61,075 nucleotides of DNA from a virus: the IMG/VR virus record IMGVR_UViG_3300010354_000093, positions 1 through 61,075 of that record; one strand, 5' to 3'. Of this stretch, positions 34,201 through 43,200 are shown in pieces (the stretch's first letter is position 1; each line of letters starts with the position of its first letter). The position numbers and the translations under genes were made by a program. Below the pieces are notes generated by a model, which was not told where the DNA came from, ran no database searches, and saw only the letters and a program-made list of their open reading frames with translations.

Positions 34201-37200
34201 TCAAAGTAAATTTTAATGCTGTTCCATTTGCTGGAGGTAGACTTGGGGCGGCACTTAGAATCAAAGTTGTTGAGTTGGAAACTGTGACAACTGTTTGTGT
34301 TGTAAACTCTGTGCCAACTACTAGCATGCCCGGAACGATTCCGGTAGTATTGGAAACCTTTAATGTTGTACCAAAACTTCCTGCCGATACATAATTTGCT
34401 ACTACTCCTCCAGAATTAACATATCTTTTTATTCTGACTTTTGGAGACACCATATTGGTATTATATGGATACTCGAGGTTAATGCCGTCTGATTGTAAGT
34501 CATTTATTTCTAGTTTTATATGATAAACATTAATTTCTGTTCCGGCAGGAGGAACATAATTCAGCGTCCACTCGTGATCACCTGAACCAGTAGTTACAAT
34601 AAAATCATCAAATGTTGGATCTGCACTATCCCATCTTTCGGTAAAGTACGGCACATTATCCCAACCTTGGCCAACATCAAAATCTAAGCCGTCTAGTACA
34701 ACGCCACCGTAATCTATCCCTGACATTAACTGAGATAAATCTTTACCAATTTGACCCGATGTTGGATTATAGTAAAACTGTACTCTGTCAGCTGCATTCA
34801 ATAATGACCAATCTTTTGTATAGGTTACAATAATAGTTGCGTTTCTAGCAGGTGCTTTTTCAAATATAATCGAACCGCTATAACTTGTGTAACCTTTTGA
34901 TACAGATTTAATAATAACAAGTTTATAATTATCTCGTAATTCTTCAACTCCATTTACTGTAACTGTTGATTTATTAACCCTTACATCAGGTCCCCATTTT
35001 AACGGAAATTGTAATCTACTGCCTGTACCGCTAAATGTTTCTGTTTCTTCTAATTGTGTAATAAAATAACTTTGTGTTATACGATCAAACTTCATTCGAA
35101 TAGTTTGAGATCTTGTCACGCCGCCGCCGATAATAGCCACAGCAGTTGCTTGCGTTCCGCCCTGTTCTACTCCGCCTTCTAACACCACTTGCGGTGCTGA
35201 CAAATAACCACTTCCAGAATCAAGTAAAACAATTCTATTCACTTTTCCATTAGCAATAAATGCCCTAGCAGTTGCTCCAGACCCAGAGCTACTAATAAAT
35301 CTTACTACCGGAGGAGAATAATATAATGCTCCGTTATCAACTATCTGAATAGAAACAACTTTGTAACTTGCATTATCTAACCAGTTTTTCCAAGGATAAT
35401 TATCAATAACAGTTGATGTACTGGTAATTTGATTATTTTGAACTGATGCATTTACAACAGAAACTTTTCCGTTTTGGTAGGCTGGTTGTAAGTCAAAGTC
35501 AGTTACTAGTAATTGAGCAGGATCTACTTTATTATAGGTGCTAATATATTCTCTTATCTTAGTTCTATAAGGCTTAACCTCAGAAACATACGATTCAAAG
35601 TCCGATAAATTATCGTTCTTATAATTTACTGGCTGATGTAATTCTCCTACGTTATGATTTGCTTTAACAAAACTTGTTTTAAAAATCCAATCAACATAAG
35701 TTTGTTCATTTAAAACATAACGAACTGTATTAAAGAAAGATCCAAGATATGCATATTCTAATGTGTCAATAAGAATATTGTTCTTTAGCGCAGTGAGTAT
35801 GTTCCTTAATTCTGTTGTTGCAGAATTGTCAAACGTTGCATTGTCATATAACGCCCCATCAAATCCATAATCTGTATTTTGGAAAAGATATAAACTAGAA
35901 CTTAATTGTATTGTTCCATTTTCTTGACCAACTACTTTATAAATCTGTGTCCAGTCGATACTTTCAACATCGGAATATTTTTCTAATAAGAACCAAGTTC
36001 CACTACTGCTTGTTCTAACTTTTACAGTTTGTCCTATTGCTGGATAGATGGAATTTAAATCTGAAAATGTGTCTACTGCAAAATTTATTGCAGTATAATC
36101 ACTATATCCAGTTGCATACCAGTCAACGTAATCCCAGTATTTTCTTGTGTCAAATGACTGACTACGAATTCTTGACCATACTTTGTTTACAGAATCATAG
36201 GAGTATATGCTCCAAGTTCCAGTAGCGGAAGTATCAGTATGTACAAGTGCTGCGTAACTTCTTACTGAAAAGACTGTATTTGTGTCGTAACCGTATCCTG
36301 GAGAGATAATTTTAATACCAGTTATTTGTCCTTTAGCATTAATCAGTGCTTTAATCGAAGCCCCAAATCCTGAACCAACAACATCAATAACCGGTGCTAT
36401 AACATACCCGCGGCCGGCGTCAACAACTGATGCACCGACTATTGATCCATTTTCGATTATTGGAACTAATGTTGGTAGCACAAAAGATCCAACGTTGGCA
36501 AAACGTAGTTCTAAGTCTGTATCTAATACAACATCATACAATCCTGTATTAACACTAGGTTCTTTTTCATATGACTCTAATAAACTAAAATCTCTCTGGC
36601 CAACTACTTGGGTAGTTATTAACACTCTGTTAACATACTCGATGTATTGTTTTAGAGCCTCGAGACGATTAATAAACATACCTTGTCTAGGTCTGTTTTC
36701 AATTCCATATAATAGTTTTGGTGGAAGTGCAGGATCAGGTACTACTCTACCTTGCTCGTCTTTTCCACAAAGACTGTCTATCCATTTCTGTTCAATAATT
36801 TTAGGAATTACTGTATCACTATTAGTGCTTACTAATCTCCACTGGCTATGAATATTTTTATTAGGAGGATCACTTACCCAATATTCAACAGACAATACAA
36901 CATCTCGATCTGCTAATAAATTACCAACATTAACTAGACTAAATGAATTTGAACTAGTAAGTGCTAGATATTTGTATGCCTGGCCCCTAGGATTTCCTAT
37001 TAAACTAGAAACATCTTGAGCAGATATATATCTACCAACAACATTTGGAGTTGTTTTCTTATTCTTGACCCAGTAATAATACGTGTACTTGTAAGACTTA
37101 GCAACCGAGTCCCAACGTTTTGAATAGCTGTATGTGTTATTTCCGTACAATGTCTGGCCGCTTATACCCGAGGCAAGTCCTTCTTCGGTGTCGGCCTTAG

Positions 37201-40200
37201 CGTTCCAATCTGCTGGTTTATATTTTGATTCGACCCATTCGTAGATATCTACGGTAGATCCTGGGAATAATGTATTCCACGTACTGTTTCGATAAACAGT
37301 TTCATTATCATTGCTATCAATAAACTTTGTTGTTCGTAGATCCCACCATAATGTTCCAACTTGCGAGCTACCCCATGCAAGGCCATCATCAATTTTTACA
37401 GAACTGTTGGGTGTTTCAGATATTGGAGTTGCATATATTGCCGGATCAAAATATGTTTTATAACGTATTTCTTGATCAGAAATTCCTGGAATTTTTCCTT
37501 GACTAGAATCTATTACATCTAAGTATGTAATAAATTTATTTGTACGCTTGTTATATAAAAAGACTGATTTAATCTTAGATAGATCAACTTTGTCAATTTC
37601 ATAATGATTCAATGTCCAACTGTAGTGACCTTGTTTTTTAATATAAGAATAAAGTTTTCCAGAAGTTTTACCGTTGACAACTGCATATGGGGCTCCAACT
37701 AATACATAATTGCCGCCAACCGTAATTGATGTTCCGTATCCTTCTAATATATCAGTGTCTGTTGCTAAACTTTCTCCAAATATCCACTTTTTGTTGTACC
37801 TATCAAAGATATCAATTCTGCCACTATCAACATTCTTTTCAAGATAAAATGTTGTTAAGGAGTCGTCAAATGTTGTGCCGTCATTTATATCCCAGCCAAC
37901 TCGACTATCTGCACTTGCACTATAAATTACAAGTGTTTTATCATTATTCATGAAAAATATCTTACTTCCAAACATTTCTCCTTGTTCAGAATTTAAAGAA
38001 GTTATTGTTTGACCAAGACTATTATCTAAAATATAGTTGCCAGCTTGATTCCGTTCGTAGACAACTACTTTGCCCTGATCTACTTTATCACCATCGTATA
38101 CAGTTGACGATATTGCAATATATGTTGCAGAGTCAGTAATAGCTATACTTTGACCAAATCTAGTGTCTGTTCCAGAAATTGTCTGTGCTAAAGTATACAC
38201 TCCAGAATTGTTCTGTTTATAAACATACACTGACCCGTTTCCACCAGAAGTAATAGCAGGAGCTGATACTACTAGTGTCGAGCTGTCTTTACTTACGACT
38301 ACCGAGTCACCAAACTGATTTCCGATAGCACCTGCTGTAAATCCAGTAAGGTTATCATAAGCCCACGATGTTAAGACAAAATTTAGTCTTCCAAATGGGT
38401 CGCCATCTGGCGGCGCACTTAGAACCAATGTGGTCGAGTTCACAACTGTTATAACTTGTTGGCCTTGTGTAAATCCAGTTCCAACTACAGTCATTCCTTC
38501 TTTTACACCGTCTGTTGTAGATACTTTAATTGTTGCGCCTGTACTGCCAACAGGATTATATAACGCACTAGTTTGAACACGTGAATCATAAATTAATTTG
38601 TAAACTTTACTAGAATTATCAGCAGTAGAAACAAATAATGTATTATCACCAAATGCAACCTTGTACCCAAATAGTTCATTGATGCTTTGTACAGGACTTA
38701 CAAAAGTTGTAAGATGAGAATATAGTCCTATGCTGTTCTTGAAATAAACTGAAACTGCACCTTGCTGTAAAGGCCCTGTATTAGTTGCACCGTTAACTGT
38801 TTCAATTAAATTATTTTCACTCCAGTAAGTCGGCGATGTAGCAGGCGGATGAGATCCCGAAAAACTTACAATTGCTTCATAAATTTTTGTACCATCTGTT
38901 ACTAAATCTCCAACTACATACGAACTAGCAGGGTTATACGTTCCTTTAAACTTGGTTGCAGCAAGTCCGGCGCGAGGATGTCCTACTGCTAACCAATATC
39001 CGTCAGGAGAAAATGCTGCTGATTCTGCAAACCACGAATCTTGATTTGGATTAACACCTAGTATATCATTTGCTACAACAGGGCGTAAAAATATTTGAAC
39101 TTTTGTCCAAGGTACTCCCGGAACTGGTTTAGAATAAATTGAAGGTTGGCCCGACGTGTCTGAAACAAACGCTACATTGCCGTCTAAATTCATTACGACT
39201 AGTCTGCCAAATAAGGCATCATCTTCTAATGGATTTGGCGGTATAGTATCTCCTGCAAATACAGGATTATATTTCCAAGTTCCCCATTTTCCGTCGCCTT
39301 TATCTTTAGTCCATAACAATTCGCCATTGACTCTATTATTCGATAGAACCGAGTCAACTAAATCAATAGACTCGGATAGTTGAGGCTTAAGAGCAAATAC
39401 AGGAACAGTTGTTCCAGCCTGGAATGGTGTCCATCCAGCAATAGTTGTATTAATTATAATTTTTTCTACAGATACTGAAGAGATTTTATAAAATCCCTTA
39501 AACCCAACAGTCTCGATGCCAATATATGAGTCTGGTTCCAGGGTAACCACAGAGTCTGTCTCTAGTGTAAGAACAGAATTACTATAAGTAGCATTAACAA
39601 TCTTGATATCAGTAGGTGTATATCTATAGACATTCCAACTTATACCTTCAAATCCTACCCATACATAAGACCCATTGTTATATTCATCGATATTTTCAAG
39701 TAATATCTTATCTAGAGATGTTAAAACAGTTTTAACTTCGTCTTGTCTAACAAACCCTGCTGAACGTAGATAATTCTTTTGTGATGTTTTTAAAGGCCAT
39801 GGATTACTATTGTAACCAAGCGGTTTTAAATATATGTCACTTTCAATTTGTCTTACAATAAAATCATTTAAATTTCTATCAACTGTTTTTACTAATTCAA
39901 ATCCTTGAGGATTATTTTTAAACAGAGATTCGTCAAGTAGAAATTCAATGTTTTCAAAGGCGGCATTGGCACCGTATTGTCCAACACGTACTGCCCATTC
40001 TTCGTAAAAGTCTAAGTTTTCTTTTCCGCTGGCACCGAAGACGTCGAATAATTTATCTAAGGAATTAACTGAACCTTTGTCTGCAATCATTCCCTGATAA
40101 AATTTAAATTCGCTAACATCGTCTTGAATAATGTTACTTAAATACTGTCTTTTTTGGTAACCAATTAGATGCTGTGCTACTTTTTGCTGACCAGAATCAA

Positions 40201-43200
40201 AATTATCACTATCAAGGCTGTAAAAATCAGTAAACTGTTCTGCTTTATAAGTCCAGTTTGGAAGTAATTGCGGAGTTGGTTTTTCTGATAACTTAATCCA
40301 GCTAGTTGGATTAAAATCAAGTGTGCCTTTTAGAGACGATGCAGCACTATAATAAAATTCTTTATATTTGGCAATGTCACCTAAGTTATAATCTGTCCAT
40401 GGTGTCCAGTCATTAATTGTCGCTTCGTCGTAAATAAAACCAGGAACATTAAACCCGCCGTTCCACTCAGAGCTTACATACCCAGAAACTTTAATTCTTT
40501 CTTGTCGATAACCACTTTCAAGATTATAAATTGTATCACCAAACATTGTTTGGTTGTTTAGTAAAACAATTTGCTCTTTTTGTACAAGATAAAAAACTGC
40601 TCCATAAATTCCGTCTTCGCTGCTTGGAGAATATGTCACAGCATTATCTTCTCGATAAGTTGAAAGGAATGAATCAACGATAGGCGACCCGTCAACTTTG
40701 TATATTTCATATCCGTTAAACTGACTTCTTATATCTTCTACTACACAATAAGGAGTTGAGAAAGTTAAAGATGTTGCAGACGGGCTAAGACTTATTACAC
40801 TACTACCAACTGTGCTTAAACCATCTAATTTAACAAAATCTTCTTCGTTAAAAATTGAAGATGCAAAAACCTTATACTTTGCTTGATAATAATCGCCGTT
40901 GTATTTTACAATCTCTTGATATTCAATATCTTGATCATCGCTCCAGTCTTTCCACTTATCTTGTCCTGAATTCCAATTTTGTGTTGTCCAGAATAAAAAC
41001 TCTTTTGCACTAGTTTGCCAGTTAGTTATAGTTCTTAAATTATTATTAAAGTCATCAAAAATAAAACCCTGATCTTTTAACCATTCACCATAGCCAACTA
41101 TAAAGTCATATGTGTCTTGAATTGTATCAAATTTAGTTCCGTACGGAACAATAATAGATTCTGTCCTATCCCATCGAATTCGTGTTGTTGCTTCTTTACC
41201 ACCTACAACTGGCAAAGAACCTAATGCTTGATAAAAATCTGAATTGAATTCCCCTTCGGCAGTATGATTTACCTTGACTCGATAAAATCTATTCTGATAA
41301 TTAACAACTTTGCCTGCAACATATGTCGATCCGGCTGTCCAAAAAGTGTAGCCTTCCGAAATTCCCCCAACATTAATGGTTGGGCCAGATTGTGTATAAG
41401 GATAATAGTAAAAATACGGTTGAGTTTTACTATATCCCTTAACTTCGTATCCGGTAGGCAATTTTGTAATTATTATACCGCTATAGACAATCTTTTTAAT
41501 TGGGCTGGAAGTATTTAAAATTATATTATAATCTTCTTGAGGTATAAAAACTCCTCCAGAGCTTAAAGGATTTTTACTATCTAAAATAAAATTAAATTTT
41601 TCTTTGCTAGTAAATCCGCCAAGACGTAAACTAATTTGTGCAGAAATATTTTTTAAATCGTATGTATACTGATCATAGGATCTTAGATAATCGCTTAAGA
41701 TATAATCAACAACATAGTTAATTAAACCAGATGTGTATACTCTTTTAGGACTTGAATAGATACTAGGGAGTACTAAATCACTTGGCGTAATTCTTAATTC
41801 TGTTTCTGTATATATTAACTGCCCAGCAATGTTTCTCTTAATTCTCGAACGATCGAGTAATGTTCCAAAAGACATCGCAGGATTTATTAAAATAGCAGTA
41901 ATTATAAAACTAAACGGATAATGACTACTTCTCCGCCAAGCGGCTTCTACTGGACTAACATCTCCGAATACAAAATCGCCGACAGTTGCTCTTGAAATTG
42001 TGCCTTCGACAATCTCTGTAGTATACGGACTTCTTAATTGGCCATACTGATCTACTGGTATATGATCTAGCAAGTAAGGTCTGACATATTGTTCAAGAAC
42101 TAATGATGGAGCATTTGGATCTCTTACCAAACCGGCCGCGAGATCTTCCCATAACACTAAATTATCGCTTGTATACGGCGCTGGGCCATATACAGTTTCC
42201 CACCATTCTGGTTGTAGAGTAAACCCTAACATTTCCCACGGGCATAGGTGGGGGCGGTCTGTACCTAGCATCCAACGGTATATGCCTCTCCAGTACCCTG
42301 GAACATTTCTTCCATCTAACGATACATAGTCGCCATAGTTCCAAGTAAAAGAATTGTCTTCGTCAAAGCTCAAGGGTTTTGAAAAATCTCTATTAACAAA
42401 CGATGTCCATTTAAAAAATTGAGGTGCAAAAATTTTATTAAATTCGTCTAACCCAATGCTTGAATTTTGATTATAAGCTGGCTCAATTTCTGTTACATCA
42501 AATAACTCTGGATTATATTTTATTTTAATATTATTAAAAATTCTTTTTTCTAATTCTAAAATAAGCTCGTCTCGATAATCTCCGTAAGCTAATACTTGAC
42601 TTCCGTCGTGGCCTTGTATCATTAGCCTTGGAGTTACTAAACTAGTATCTAGATAAATTTTAGGCTCGTAGGCTGGCCAAATACCTAACTTAGTAGGAGT
42701 AGACGGTATAAAACAACCATCAGTACTATCATACTCGTATATTGATATTTCATCATCGTTGGCCATTTCAGCCTTAATAACAATAAAACGTTGTTCGCTG
42801 TCAAAAGTATAATCTTTTCCGTAAATTAAATGGTTGCCATTTAAATAAACATATACTGCTTTATTTGATAAGGACTCTAGGTCAAACGAAGTTGACACAG
42901 GGTAAGTCTTTATCCTGTAATCAATTACCGGATATGTATTAACTACAGAAGCTGTGTAGCCGACCATGTCACTAAAATAGTAAGGGCCAGTTTTTGCTTT
43001 ATCTTTATTGATATGATTTAAAATTGCATTGACGTGCCCAACATAATCTGTGAGATTAGGATAATCTAACACCTCAATTACATTAATAAAATTGCGTTTA
43101 AATATTCCGTAGTCATCTCGAGATTTTTCAATACCTCGAATAATATTACTTGACTGGCTTGTAATGTGATATAAACTTAAACTTAACGGGCCTGCGTGTT

